From NCBI GenBank assembly GCA_964449135.1, contig CAYUXZ010000007.1:8976-72975 (forward strand): DNA of 64,000 nucleotides, given 5' to 3'. Positions 47,161 to 57,238 of this stretch are shown here, piece by piece (position 1 is the stretch's first letter; each line of letters opens with the position of its first letter). This DNA comes from SZAS-103 sp964449135. GTDB lineage: Bacteria; Pseudomonadota; Gammaproteobacteria; Xanthomonadales; Xanthomonadaceae. The translations under genes and the position numbers were made by a program. Below the pieces are notes generated by a model. That model saw only the letters and a list, made by a program, of their open reading frames with translations, did not search any database and was not told where the DNA came from.

Positions 47161-47856
47161 GTGAGTTCTCCGCAACTGCCGCTGGGGCTACGCTTTCCGC
47201 CCGACCAGCGCCTGTCCAGCTACCGCAACGCGCCTTCGGGATTGCTCGTCGCGCTGACGACGATGGCACAGCGCGATGGCAGTGACAGTGTCTTCGTCTG
47301 TGGCGCGCCCGGATCGGGCAGGAGCCACCTGCTGCTCGCGACCTGCGCGGAAGCCGGTACACACGATCGCGCGGTCGCCTACCTGCCGTTGAAATTGTTC
47401 GGTGCGCGCGCTGCCGAGGCCTTGAAGAACCAGGGCGCGGTGCGTGTGGCTTGCGTGGACGATGTGCAGTCCATCGCCGGTGATCGCGAGGCCGAGACCG
47501 CGCTGTTCGATCTGCACAACCGCGTGCGCGACGGCGGCGGCGCGCTGCTGTACGCGGCCGATGCGGCACCCGCGCAGATCGCGTTCGCGCTGCCCGATCT
47601 TCGCTCGCGACTCGCGCAGTGCACGCAGTTCGTGCTCGCGGTTCCCGACGAGCCGCAGCGCCGCGGGATCCTGCGCGAACGCGCCGCCGCGCGCGGACTG
47701 GAGATCGACGACGCGGTGCTCGACTACCTGTTCCGCCGCGTCGGCCGCGACCTCGCGTCGTTGACCGAGTTGCTCGACCGGCTCGATCGCGCTTCGCTGG
47801 CCGCGCAGCGGCGGATCACCGTGCCGTTCCTGCGCTCGGTGATCGAATCTTCCTGA
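47161..47856 (+). CDS. hda: DnaA regulatory inactivator Hda
   Basis: A 231-residue AAA+ protein homologous to DnaA domain III. QLPLGLRFPPDQRL at the start carries the clamp-binding QL-L/F motif. Walker A is GAPGSGRSHLLLA, Walker B is ACVDDVQSIAGD, and the C-terminal FRRVGRDLASLTELLDRLDRASLAAQRRITVPFLR (residues about 190-225) is diagnostic. With the sliding clamp it stimulates ATP hydrolysis by DnaA to prevent over-initiation. The GTG at 47161 was chosen over the ATG at 47140 because it places the clamp motif at the very N-terminus. Confidence 0.93.
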   Translation: MSSPQLPLGLRFPPDQRLSSYRNAPSGLLVALTTMAQRDGSDSVFVCGAPGSGRSHLLLATCAEAGTHDRAVAYLPLKLFGARAAEALKNQGAVRVACVDDVQSIAGDREAETALFDLHNRVRDGGGALLYAADAAPAQIAFALPDLRSRLAQCTQFVLAVPDEPQRRGILRERAAARGLEIDDAVLDYLFRRVGRDLASLTELLDRLDRASLAAQRRITVPFLRSVIESS

Positions 47857-47873
47857 TTCTAGAACGAACGAAT

Positions 47874-47907
47874 TGCCAGGTCGCAAAGCGACGGAGCCTG
47901 GCAATGC
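47874..47907. terminator. Hairpin between hda and the convergent membrane protein gene
   Basis: ATTGCCAGG and CCTGGCAAT form a 9-bp outer stem, and within it TCGC, AAA, GCGA form a smaller hairpin. It lies about 20 bases after the hda stop in the convergent gap and is a plausible bidirectional terminator, although no run of T follows. Confidence 0.5.
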
Positions 47908-47927
47908 GCTCCGCCGCCTTGGTGCGA

Positions 47928-48176
47928 TCAGAAGAAACGCATCGCGTAGAGCAGTCCCATTGCGCAAACGATGGACATGATGAATCCGGCAGGATGGAAC
48001 TTCGCGCCGGGGGCCGGCTTGTTGATCAGTTGCCCGATGAATCCGCCGACGATGGAGCCGCCGATGCCGACGAGCGTCGTCATCAGGAATCCCATGTGGT
48101 CGGCGCCGGGCAGGAACATGCGCGCGAGCAGACCGACGACGAAGCCGACGATGATCGACCAGATGATATGCAGCAT
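47928..48176 (-). CDS. GlsB/YeaQ/YmgE-family small membrane protein
   Basis: An 82-residue protein with three hydrophobic helices. MLHIIWSIIVGFVVGLLARMFLPG, TTLVGIGGSIVGGFIG and GFIMSIVCAMGLLYAM are typical of the transglycosylase-associated (GlsB/YeaQ) stress-membrane family. AGGAGA lies eight bases before the ATG. A paralogue is at 55269. The function is unknown; members are often stress-induced. Confidence 0.88.
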   Translation of the reverse strand: MLHIIWSIIVGFVVGLLARMFLPGADHMGFLMTTLVGIGGSIVGGFIGQLINKPAPGAKFHPAGFIMSIVCAMGLLYAMRFF

Positions 48177-48309
48177 TCGTAAATCTCCTTTCGTGATGTG
48201 CGGGTTGCCGGCGCCGCGCGACGGTCCTGCATCGCCGTGCACTCGCAGCGGATCGGCATGGGCGCGCGGCAGCCCCTCCTCGCGCGCGGGGCAACGATAG
48301 CATTCCGGA

Positions 48310-49035
48310 TCATCCAGGTTTGTTGCGCAGCCGCATATCGAGTCCGGCCAGCCGTTCGGGCGTACCGACATCCGCCCACGCGCCTTGCAGGAGTTCGCCT
48401 CTGACCAGTCCTCGCGCCATCGCTGCGCGCAACAGTGGCGCGAGCTTGAAGCGTGGCGGATCCTCGTCCGCGCCGGGCGCATCGCCGATGATTTCGCGCC
48501 AGTCGTCGAACAGCGCAAGGTGATACACGCCGATGCCGGAATAGGTGAGCTTGATCGTGCCCTCGGAATGCATTCGCCCGTCCGCGGCGAGCGCGAAATC
48601 GCCGCGCGCGTTGTGATCGGGATTGGCGACCATCAGCAGATGCGCGACTCCGTCGATGCGACGCGGGAGACAAGCGTAGTCGTAGTCGGTCCAGACATCG
48701 CCGTTGACGACGATGAACGGCACGATCGCATCGGCGTCGTCGCGCAGCAACGGCAGCGCATGCAGTATCCCGCCGCCGGTTTCCAGCGGTTCGGCGCCTT
48801 CGTACGAATAGTGCAGCCGCAGGCCCCAGCGCGAACCGTCGCCGAGCGTCGCGGGGAATTGTTCTGCCAGCCACGACGTGTTGATGACGACATCGTGCAC
48901 ACCGATCGCGGCGAGTTTTTCCAGATGCCGCACGATCAGCGGCTTGCCGCCGGCTTCGAGCAGCGGCTTGGCCGTGCGCTCGGTCAATGGGCGCATGCGC
49001 TCGCCCTTGCCGGCGGCGAAGACCAACGCTTTCAT
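48310..49035 (-). CDS. murU: N-acetylmuramate alpha-1-phosphate uridylyltransferase MurU
   Basis: A 241-residue nucleotidyltransferase that makes UDP-MurNAc from recycled MurNAc-1-phosphate, bypassing MurA and fosfomycin. LVFAAGKGERMRPLTERTAKPLL is the sugar-nucleotidyl signature (its first 20 residues begin at residue 3), followed by VINTSWLAEQ, VVNGDVWTDYDY and WADVGTPERL. amgK, encoding the kinase that supplies its substrate, is directly upstream. A second, decayed copy of the first codons stands 80 bases upstream. The true start at 49035 has GGAG about eight bases before it. Confidence 0.93.
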   Translation of the reverse strand: MKALVFAAGKGERMRPLTERTAKPLLEAGGKPLIVRHLEKLAAIGVHDVVINTSWLAEQFPATLGDGSRWGLRLHYSYEGAEPLETGGGILHALPLLRDDADAIVPFIVVNGDVWTDYDYACLPRRIDGVAHLLMVANPDHNARGDFALAADGRMHSEGTIKLTYSGIGVYHLALFDDWREIIGDAPGADEDPPRFKLAPLLRAAMARGLVRGELLQGAWADVGTPERLAGLDMRLRNKPG

Positions 49036-49115
49036 GAGCGATTCTCCATCCTGCCGGCGTGCGCGCGCGAAATCGGCTCGCGGGCTTGTCCACTGGCGAA
49101 GACCAGCGCCTTCAT
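49032..49115 (-). pseudogene. Relic duplicate of the murU 5' end (27-codon remnant)
   Basis: Between amgK and murU there is an ATG-initiated frame of 27 codons whose first nine residues read MKALVFASG, against MKALVFAAG in murU. Over the first 21 bases, 19 are identical. After that the similarity fades. Its ATG overlaps the amgK stop (ATGA) and its own stop overlaps the real murU start (ATGA). It looks like a partial tandem duplication, after which the downstream copy took over. The leftover frame may now relay ribosomes from amgK to murU. Confidence 0.7.
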
Positions 49116-50101
49116 ATCGAAGCCGCCAGTGCGGGCCGCACGAGGCGGTGCAACACCTCGGCGAGCGGCGCGAGTTCGGGATGCCGCGGCAGCACTTCGT
49201 CGAGGTAGGCGAGGAAGCGCGGCGCGTCGGCGATGTATTTCGGTTTGCCGTCGCGGTGCTTGAGTCGCGCGAAGATGCCGAGCACCTTCAGATGCCGCTG
49301 CACCCCGATCCAGTCGACGTCGCGACGGAAACATTCGAGATCGGGCACCGGCAGTCCCGCTTCGACCGCGCGCGCGTGGTAGCGCGCGATCCATTCGGCG
49401 ACGCGGTGTTCGGGCCAGCTCAGGAACGCGTCCTTGAACAGGCTCAGCGCATCGTAGGCGATCGGGCCGACGACTGCGTCCTGGAAATCGATCACCGCGG
49501 GGCCGTCGGCCGTTGGCATCAGGTTGCGCGGCATGAAGTCGCGGTGGACCAACACCCTCGGTTGCGCAAGCGCGGCGTCGATCAGCCGGCGATACACCCC
49601 ATCCAGCGAATCCATCGTGCCGCAGTCGAGCGTATGGCCCAGCTCGCAGCTCAGGAACCATTCGTCGAACAGACGCAGCTCGCGGGCGAGCAGGGCTTCG
49701 TCGTAGGCGGGCAGGCCTTCCGGAGGGGAGATCGCCTGCAGTTTGAGCATCTGCGTGACCGCGGCGTCGAACAGCGCGTCCGCATTCGCATCGTCGATCA
49801 CGTGCAGATAGGTCTCCGCGCCGAGGTCCTCGAGCAACAGGAAGCCGGCGGCCACGTCCTGTGCGAGCACGCGCGGCACGCGCACGCCGCCGCGTTCGAG
49901 CAGCTCGCGCATGCGCAGCCAGGGTCGCACGTCCTCCTTGTCGGGCGGTGAATCCATCACGATCCGGCTCGGGGTCCCGCTGCTGCGCCAATAGCTGCGG
50001 AAGCCGGCGTCGGTGGAGGCGCGGGTCAGTTCGATAGCCGGGTCGGCGAGCGTGGCGCGCGCCCAGTGCAGGCGGGCGGTGGCGCGGGCGTCGTCGTTCA
50101 T
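49112..50101 (-). CDS. amgK: Anomeric N-acetylmuramate/N-acetylglucosamine kinase AmgK
   Basis: A 329-residue aminoglycoside-phosphotransferase-fold kinase. LLEDLGAETYL, the catalytic VLVHRDFMPRNLM and the DFG-like VIDFQDAVVGPIAYD are present. Paired with murU it forms the MurNAc recycling route known from Pseudomonas, which phosphorylates MurNAc at C1 before uridylylation. The ATG at 50101 was chosen, with 109 bases to the divergent xanB. It is the first gene of the amgK-murU unit. Confidence 0.92.
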   Translation of the reverse strand: MNDDARATARLHWARATLADPAIELTRASTDAGFRSYWRSSGTPSRIVMDSPPDKEDVRPWLRMRELLERGGVRVPRVLAQDVAAGFLLLEDLGAETYLHVIDDANADALFDAAVTQMLKLQAISPPEGLPAYDEALLARELRLFDEWFLSCELGHTLDCGTMDSLDGVYRRLIDAALAQPRVLVHRDFMPRNLMPTADGPAVIDFQDAVVGPIAYDALSLFKDAFLSWPEHRVAEWIARYHARAVEAGLPVPDLECFRRDVDWIGVQRHLKVLGIFARLKHRDGKPKYIADAPRFLAYLDEVLPRHPELAPLAEVLHRLVRPALAASI

Positions 50102-50210
50102 GGGATCGGTCACGGGAAAGTTGCCACAGGATGCCATTCGAGCGGCCTCCGGCACAGCCCGGAGCGGCTCCGTGGCATCATGGCGGCCTGTTTCCGGACT
50201 CGCGGGTTCC

Positions 50211-51626
50211 ATGTCCGAGTTGAAGATCGTGCTGCTGTCCGGCGGTTCCGGCACGCGCCTGTGGCCGCTGTCCCGCGAGGCGCACCCCAAGCAGTTCCTG
50301 CCGCTGGCCGGCGAACACTCGCTGTTGCAGGCGACGTGGCTGCGCGTGCGCGACCTGCCGGGCGTCGAGACGCCCATCGTGGTCGCCAACGAGGAACACC
50401 GCTTCCTCGTCGCCGAACAGCTTCGCGAGATCGACGCGCGCCCCGAAGCGATGATCCTCGAGCCCATCGGCCGCAACACCGCTCCGGCGATCGCGGTCGC
50501 GGCCTTGCAGGCCATGGCCAGTGGCGAAGATCCGGTGCTGCTGGTGCTGCCCTCCGACCACGTGATCGCCGACGAAACCGCGTTCTGCATGGCGGTGATG
50601 AAGGCGCAGCCGGTCGCCGAGGAAGGCGGGCTGGTGACGTTCGGCATCGTGCCGACCGCGCCGGAAACCGGCTACGGCTACATCCGCGCCGCACAGGGCG
50701 ACGGCGTGCGCGCGATCGCGAGCTTCGTCGAGAAGCCGGACCTGCAAACCGCGATGCGCTACGTCGCGTCGGGCGACTATTTCTGGAACAGCGGCATGTT
50801 CCTGTTCCGCGCATCCCGTTATATCGAAGAACTCGGCCGTTTCGCGCCGCAGATGCTCGAACGCTGCCGCGAAGCGCTGGCCAAGGGTACGCGCGACCAC
50901 GATTTCCTGCGGTTGGACCGCGCGAGCTTCGAGGCCTGCCCGTCGAACTCGATCGACTACGCGGTGATGGAGCAGACTGGCCACGCCTTCGTGCTGCCAA
51001 TCGACGTGGGATGGAATGACGTCGGTTCGTGGTCGGCGCTGCACGCGATCGCCGAGCAGGACGCGAACGGCAACGCACATCGCGGCGACGTGCTCGCGCT
51101 GGACACGCGCAACACGCTGGCCTGGTCGCAGCGGCGGATGCTCGCGCTGATCGGGCTCGACGACATGGTTGTGGTGGATACCGACGACGCGCTGCTGGTC
51201 GCGCACCGCGAGCGCGTGCAGGACGTCAAGCGCATCGTCGATCGGCTCAAGCAGGAGGAGCGCCCGCAGGCGCGGCTGCACCGCAAGGTCTATCGGCCCT
51301 GGGGCAGCTACGACGGCATCGAGTCCGGCCCGGGCTTCCAGGTCAAGCGCATCACCGTCAAGCCCGGCGCGAGCCTGTCGCTGCAATTGCACCACCATCG
51401 CGCCGAGCACTGGGTGATCGTCAGCGGCACCGCGCGCGTGACCTGCGACGAGCGCGTGTTCGAGCTCAAGGCCAACGAGAGCACGTTCATCCCGCTCGGT
51501 TCCAGGCATCGGCTGGAGAACATCGGCGAGCAGCCGCTGGAGCTGATCGAGGTGCAGTCGGGCGACTACCTGGGCGAGGACGACATCGTCAGATTTGAAG
51601 ACGTATACGGGCGCATTTCCAAATGA
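50211..51626 (+). CDS. xanB: Bifunctional mannose-6-phosphate isomerase / mannose-1-phosphate guanylyltransferase
   Basis: A 471-residue type II PMI-GMP enzyme. The N-terminal pyrophosphorylase has LLSGGSGTRLWPLSREAHPKQFLPL (starting near residue 8), PSDHVI and FVEKP. The C-terminal cupin isomerase has RPWGSYDGIE, QLHHHRAEHWVIVSG and ESTFIPLGSRHRLEN with the metal-binding histidines. It makes GDP-mannose for exopolysaccharide, LPS or glycosylation. The closest named equivalents are XanB, ManC and AlgA. It is divergent from amgK and followed 103 bases later by cysD. Confidence 0.94.
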   Translation: MSELKIVLLSGGSGTRLWPLSREAHPKQFLPLAGEHSLLQATWLRVRDLPGVETPIVVANEEHRFLVAEQLREIDARPEAMILEPIGRNTAPAIAVAALQAMASGEDPVLLVLPSDHVIADETAFCMAVMKAQPVAEEGGLVTFGIVPTAPETGYGYIRAAQGDGVRAIASFVEKPDLQTAMRYVASGDYFWNSGMFLFRASRYIEELGRFAPQMLERCREALAKGTRDHDFLRLDRASFEACPSNSIDYAVMEQTGHAFVLPIDVGWNDVGSWSALHAIAEQDANGNAHRGDVLALDTRNTLAWSQRRMLALIGLDDMVVVDTDDALLVAHRERVQDVKRIVDRLKQEERPQARLHRKVYRPWGSYDGIESGPGFQVKRITVKPGASLSLQLHHHRAEHWVIVSGTARVTCDERVFELKANESTFIPLGSRHRLENIGEQPLELIEVQSGDYLGEDDIVRFEDVYGRISK

Positions 51627-51729
51627 CGGTTGATTCTGGCCGAGCCCGCCCCGAACCTGCGATCATTACCTTTTTGCGAACCGCCGCCACCTTGTGCGGG
51701 CGCGGTTCGAATGCACGGAGCAAGCAACG

Positions 51730-52623
51730 ATGAACCACCTCGACCGCCTTGAGGCGGAGAGCATCCATATCCTCAGAGAGGTCGCCGCCGAGTTCCGCAA
51801 CCCGGTCATGCTGTATTCGATCGGCAAGGACTCGTCGGTATTGCTGCACCTGCTCGGCAAGGCGTTTTCCCCGGCGAAACCGCCGATCCCGCTGCTGCAC
51901 GTCGATACCGGCTGGAAGTTCCGCGAGATGATCGCGTTCCGCGACCGCCGCGCCGCCGAGACCGGCGTGACCCTGCACGTGCACACCAATCCCGACGGCG
52001 TGCGCGACGGCATCGGCCCGTTCACCCACGGCGCGACCGTGCACACCGACATCATGAAGACGCAGGCGCTCAAGCAGGCGCTCGACAAGTTCCAATTCGA
52101 TGCGGCGATCGGCGGCGCGCGCCGCGACGAGGAGAAGTCGCGCGCCAAGGAGCGCGTGTTCTCGTTCCGCTCCGCGCAGCACCGCTGGGATCCGAAGAAC
52201 CAGCGCCCCGAGCTGTGGAACCTCTACAACGCGCGCATCCACAAGGGCGAGAGCGTGCGCGTGTTCCCGCTGTCGAACTGGACCGAGCTCGACATCTGGC
52301 TGTACATCTTCCGCGAGAACATTCCCGTGCCTTCGCTGTACCTCGCGGCCGACCGCCCCGTGGTCGAGCGCGACGGCGCGCTGATCATGGTAGACGACGA
52401 GCGCATGCCGTTGCGCGAAGGCGAAGTGCCGATGCGCAAGCGCGTGCGCTTCCGCACGCTGGGCTGCTATCCGCTGACCGGCGCGATCGAGTCCGACGCC
52501 GACACGCTGGAGCAAGTGATCTCCGAGATGCTGGTCGCGCGCACCTCCGAGCGGCAGGGACGCGTGATCGACCACGATCCGTCGGCGTCGATGGAGCTCA
52601 AGAAGCGCGAGGGTTATTTCTGA
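51730..52623 (+). CDS. cysD: Sulfate adenylyltransferase subunit 2
   Basis: A 297-residue ATP sulfurylase small subunit of the PP-loop family: YSIGKDSSVLLHL (SGGKDS-type loop), HVDTGWKFREMIAFRD, IGGARRDEEKSRAKER and FPLSNWTELDIWLYI are all present. It adenylylates sulfate at the expense of GTP hydrolysis by CysN. Its stop overlaps the cysNC start as TGATG. The 103-base leader has no recognisable operator, although CysB control would be usual. Confidence 0.97.
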   Translation: MNHLDRLEAESIHILREVAAEFRNPVMLYSIGKDSSVLLHLLGKAFSPAKPPIPLLHVDTGWKFREMIAFRDRRAAETGVTLHVHTNPDGVRDGIGPFTHGATVHTDIMKTQALKQALDKFQFDAAIGGARRDEEKSRAKERVFSFRSAQHRWDPKNQRPELWNLYNARIHKGESVRVFPLSNWTELDIWLYIFRENIPVPSLYLAADRPVVERDGALIMVDDERMPLREGEVPMRKRVRFRTLGCYPLTGAIESDADTLEQVISEMLVARTSERQGRVIDHDPSASMELKKREGYF

Positions 52624-54536
52624 TGAACGACGCGAACACTGGAGTGCTGGGCACCGACGCGCGCGACTACGCGGCCGAACTGCAGGCCTACCTGCAGCGG
52701 CATGAAACCAAGGACCTGCTGCGCTTCATCACCTGCGGCAGCGTGGACGACGGCAAGAGCACGCTGATCGGCCGTCTGCTGCACGACACCAAGCTGCTGT
52801 TCGACGACCAGCTCGCCGCGCTCGAATCCGACAGCCTGCGCCACGGCACCCAGAACGGCGAGATCGACTTCGCGCTGCTGGTGGATGGCCTCGCCGCCGA
52901 GCGCGAGCAAGGCATCACGATCGACGTCGCCTACCGCTTCTTCAGCACCGAGAAGCGCAAGTTCATCGTCGCCGATTGCCCGGGCCACGAGCAGTACACC
53001 CGCAACATGGCGACCGGCGCCTCGACCGCCGACCTCGCGGTCGTGCTCGTGGATGCGCGCAAGGGCCTGCTGACGCAGACGCACCGGCATAGCTACATCG
53101 TCTCGTTGCTCGGCATCCGCAAGGTGCTGCTGGCGGTGAACAAGATGGACCTGGTCGGCTACGACGCCGCGGTGTTCGATGCGATCGTCGCCGACTACCG
53201 CGCGTTGGCGCAGCAATTGGGCATTCCCGAAGTCGTCTGCGTGCCGCTCTCGGCGCTGCGAGGCGACAATGTGATGCAGCCTTCGGCGGCGATGCCGTGG
53301 TACCACGGGCCCACGCTGCTGGAGCATCTGGAAACGGTGCCGCTTGACCGAGCCGAGCCTGACGTCGGCTTCCGCCTGCCGGTGCAGTGGGTGAATCGTC
53401 CCGACCAGAATTTCCGCGGCTTCGCCGGCAGCGTCGCCGCGGGCGCGATCGCGGTCGGCGAGGAAATCGTCGTGCATCCGTCGGGCCGGCGCTCGCAGGT
53501 CGCGCGCATCGTCACCGCCGACGGCGACCTGCAGAACGCAGGCGAGGGCAGGGCGATCACGCTCACGCTGAAGGACGAAGTGGACATCAGCCGCGGCGAC
53601 GTGATCTCCGCCGCGCGCCGTCCGCCCGAGGTCGCCGACCAGTTCGCCGCACACGTGCTGTGGATGAACGATGCGCCGCTTCTGCCCGGCCGCCCGTACT
53701 GGCTGAAGATCGGCGCGCGCACGGTCGCGGCGACGATCACCGAGATCAAGCACAAGGTCGACGTCAACACGCAGGATCATCTCGCGGCGAAGCGGCTGGA
53801 ATTGAACGAGGTCGGCTACTGCAACCTCAACCTCGACCATCCGATTCCGTTCGATCCCTACGCGAAGAACAAGCCGCTGGGCGGGTTCATCCTGATCGAC
53901 CGCCAGAGCAACGCGACGGTGGCCTGCGGCACGATCGACTTCGCGTTGCGCCGCGCGTCGAACATCCACTGGCACGAGCTGGAGATCGACAAGCGCGCGC
54001 GCGCGACGATCAAGGGCCAGACGCCGATGTGCCTGTGGTTCACCGGCCTGTCGGGTTCGGGCAAATCGACGATCGCCAACCTCGTGGACCGCCGTCTGCA
54101 CGCGCTTGGCTACCACAGCTACATCCTCGACGGCGACAACGTGCGCCACGGGCTCAACAAGGATCTGGGCTTCACCGCCGAGGATCGCGTCGAGAACATC
54201 CGCCGTGTCGCCGAAGTCGCGAAGCTCATGACCGACGCGGGCCTGATCGTGCTGGTCTCGTTCATCTCGCCGTTCCGCGCCGAACGCCGGATGGCGCGCG
54301 AGATGTTCGCCGAAGGCGAGTTCGCCGAGGTCTACGTCGACACGCCGATCGAGGTCTGCGAGCAGCGCGACGCCAAGGGTCTGTACGCGAAGGCGCGTGC
54401 GGGGCAGATCCGCAATTTCACCGGCATCGATTCGCCCTACGAGCGGCCCGAGAACGCCGAGATCATCCTGCACAACGTGGACGTCGCCGCGGACGTGCTC
54501 GCGCAGCGGGTGGTCGATCAGATCGTCAAGAGCTGA
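52623..54536 (+). CDS. cysNC: Bifunctional sulfate adenylyltransferase subunit 1 / adenylylsulfate kinase
   Basis: A 637-residue fusion. CysN (about 1-445) is an EF-Tu-like GTPase with GSVDDGKSTLIGRLL, DCPGHEQYTRNM and NKMDL. CysC (about 455-637) is the APS kinase with FTGLSGSGKSTIANL, DGDNVRHGLN and VSFISPFRAERRMARE. Together with CysD it converts sulfate to PAPS for cysteine synthesis or sulfation. The fused arrangement is usual in xanthomonads. A hairpin-rich gene-free block begins immediately after the stop. Confidence 0.97.
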   Translation: MNDANTGVLGTDARDYAAELQAYLQRHETKDLLRFITCGSVDDGKSTLIGRLLHDTKLLFDDQLAALESDSLRHGTQNGEIDFALLVDGLAAEREQGITIDVAYRFFSTEKRKFIVADCPGHEQYTRNMATGASTADLAVVLVDARKGLLTQTHRHSYIVSLLGIRKVLLAVNKMDLVGYDAAVFDAIVADYRALAQQLGIPEVVCVPLSALRGDNVMQPSAAMPWYHGPTLLEHLETVPLDRAEPDVGFRLPVQWVNRPDQNFRGFAGSVAAGAIAVGEEIVVHPSGRRSQVARIVTADGDLQNAGEGRAITLTLKDEVDISRGDVISAARRPPEVADQFAAHVLWMNDAPLLPGRPYWLKIGARTVAATITEIKHKVDVNTQDHLAAKRLELNEVGYCNLNLDHPIPFDPYAKNKPLGGFILIDRQSNATVACGTIDFALRRASNIHWHELEIDKRARATIKGQTPMCLWFTGLSGSGKSTIANLVDRRLHALGYHSYILDGDNVRHGLNKDLGFTAEDRVENIRRVAEVAKLMTDAGLIVLVSFISPFRAERRMAREMFAEGEFAEVYVDTPIEVCEQRDAKGLYAKARAGQIRNFTGIDSPYERPENAEIILHNVDVAADVLAQRVVDQIVKS

Positions 54537-54561
54537 TCGCGGCGTTCCGGATTGTGCTTGT

Positions 54562-54701
54562 CATCCCCGCGCAGAGCCTGCCCTCGCGAAGGCGGGGGCG
54601 GGGATCGCTCTTGATTTATTGATAGCAAGCAAGCCAGGTCAAGAGCTTTCACGCGCTGCGCGCGCGAGCCACTTTCTCTTGCGTGCCCAAGAGAAAGTGG
54701 C
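54562..54701. repeat. Intergenic repeat with ATCCCCGC palindrome and long CTTTCTCTTG hairpin
   Basis: ATCCCCGC at 54562 pairs with GCGGGGAT ending near 54605, as in the element at 23594. At 54668-54701, GCCACTTTCTCTTG pairs perfectly with its complement around the loop CGTGCC (14 bp). The CTTTCTCTTG/CAAGAGAAAG hairpin followed by GGCCAAAGAGAAGG is a repeat I associate with xanthomonad genomes. It could terminate cysNC transcripts on one side and the 98-residue gene on the other. Confidence 0.75.
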
Positions 54702-54735
54702 CAAAGAGAAGGGCACCCCGAGCTCCGCGCCCTGC

Positions 54736-54898
54736 GCACATCCTGTGCTCCGGGTTCGCGTGCAGCAGCGGGTCGTTTCGACGGCACATCCTTGTGCCGG
54801 CGAAACGATGGCCGACCTCCTGTCGGCCAGCCTTCGGCCATTTCCGCTGCTCCCCGCCGCTGCGCAGGGGCCCCGAACCGCAGCGCGCTCCTGCGCGC
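54736..54898 (-). repeat. Cluster of four hairpins with GGA loops
   Basis: Read on the minus strand these are: 54898-54883 with a GCGCGC stem and loop AGGA; 54829-54809 with an 8-bp stem TGGCCGAC and loop AGGAG; 54808-54773 with a 15-bp stem interrupted by one mismatch and loop AGGA inside ACAAGGATGT; and 54748-54736 with GCACA, loop GGA, TGTGC. All four loops carry GGA on the same strand, the sense strand of the upstream 98-residue gene. The 423-base gap 54537-54959 holds no gene I can support; short frames through it are by-products of the palindromes. Confidence 0.75.
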
Positions 54899-54959
54899 CA
54901 AGAGCGAAGCACGCGACGCTTTTGATCTTCGCGCCATAAAGCGAGGCGAACATGTCAGC

Positions 54960-55256
54960 CTAATCTTCGTGCAAATAAAAGGCATAGCCTGTTCGCTTGC
55001 GGCTGAACACGCCTTTTAACAACCCGATAGAAGTGACGCTCGTGACGGTCAAAGAAGGGATGCCGCCAGTGTTGGCTTTTGCATAGGTGCCATTGGTGCG
55101 CCACTCGGAAAGGACCATCTCTTTGGCTAAAAATTCGGCTTGTTCGCGATCGCGTGCACGCACAGTGCGTGTAGTGAAGAAGCCAATGGCCGGTTCGCTG
55201 CCCTCGACAGGGAGAGAAATTCCGATACCGGAAAGTATGACCTGGAAATAAGCCAT
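54960..55256 (-). CDS. Hypothetical small protein, AT-richer than surroundings
   Basis: A 98-residue protein without a signal peptide: YFQVILSGIGISLPVEG, PAIGFFTTRTVRARDREQAEFLAKEMVLSEW, and a C-terminal GVFSRKRTGYAFYLHED. The pattern suggests a small alpha/beta (ferredoxin-like) fold. Codon use is more AT-rich than its neighbours, suggesting acquisition. Downstream on the same strand are the four GGA-loop hairpins, which would form its 3' UTR. It lies 12 bases after a GlsB-like gene. Function unknown. Confidence 0.6.
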   Translation of the reverse strand: MAYFQVILSGIGISLPVEGSEPAIGFFTTRTVRARDREQAEFLAKEMVLSEWRTNGTYAKANTGGIPSLTVTSVTSIGLLKGVFSRKRTGYAFYLHED

Positions 55257-55268
55257 CCGGGCAGATGT

Positions 55269-55526
55269 TTAGTCCTGCTTCTTCTTCGGATGCACGATCG
55301 CGTAGATCGTGAGCAGCACGATCGCGCCGACCAGCGCGGCGATGAAACCCTGCGGCGAGTCGGGCTGGTACCAGTGCATCCACTCGCCGACGTACTTCGC
55401 GAGCAGCGCGCCACCGATGCCAAACAGCGTCGTCGCGAGCAGGCCCATGCGATCGTCGCCGGGCTTGAGCGCGCGCGCGCTCAGGCCGATGAAGAAGCCG
55501 ACGAGGATCGTGTAGAGGATCGTCAC
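55269..55526 (-). CDS. GlsB/YeaQ/YmgE-family small membrane protein (second copy)
   Basis: An 85-residue protein starting at a GTG, with helices TILYTILVGFFIGLSARAL, LLATTLFGIGGALLAKYVG and GFIAALVGAIVLLTIYAIV, and a Lys-rich tail (HPKKKQD). It belongs to the same transglycosylase-associated family as the gene at 47928 but is only moderately similar to it. It starts eight bases after the dipeptidase gene ends, so it may be read with it. Confidence 0.85.
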   Translation of the reverse strand: MTILYTILVGFFIGLSARALKPGDDRMGLLATTLFGIGGALLAKYVGEWMHWYQPDSPQGFIAALVGAIVLLTIYAIVHPKKKQD

Positions 55527-55534
55527 GCGCGGCC

Positions 55535-57043
<1,509 letters not shown>

Positions 57044-57238
57044 GGTCGGTTCCTTTACGCGGACGCACAGTGTACGCCGCCCGGGGCTGCGGCGTAGGAA
57101 AACTCCGACACGGATGCGCTGCGCGCTCGCAGGCGCGGATGCGCGATCCGGCGATGGGGCGGAGCGATTGCACGGCCGAGACTGGCCTCACCGGACGCGA
57201 TCCGCATCCGGCCCACCCAACCGAACAGGAGATGTCCC

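Noticed and set aside
47916..55526. A segmental duplication linking the two GlsB/YeaQ-like genes.
   Set aside because: Their proteins are only moderately similar and the flanking genes differ, so they are ordinary paralogues rather than copies of one segment.
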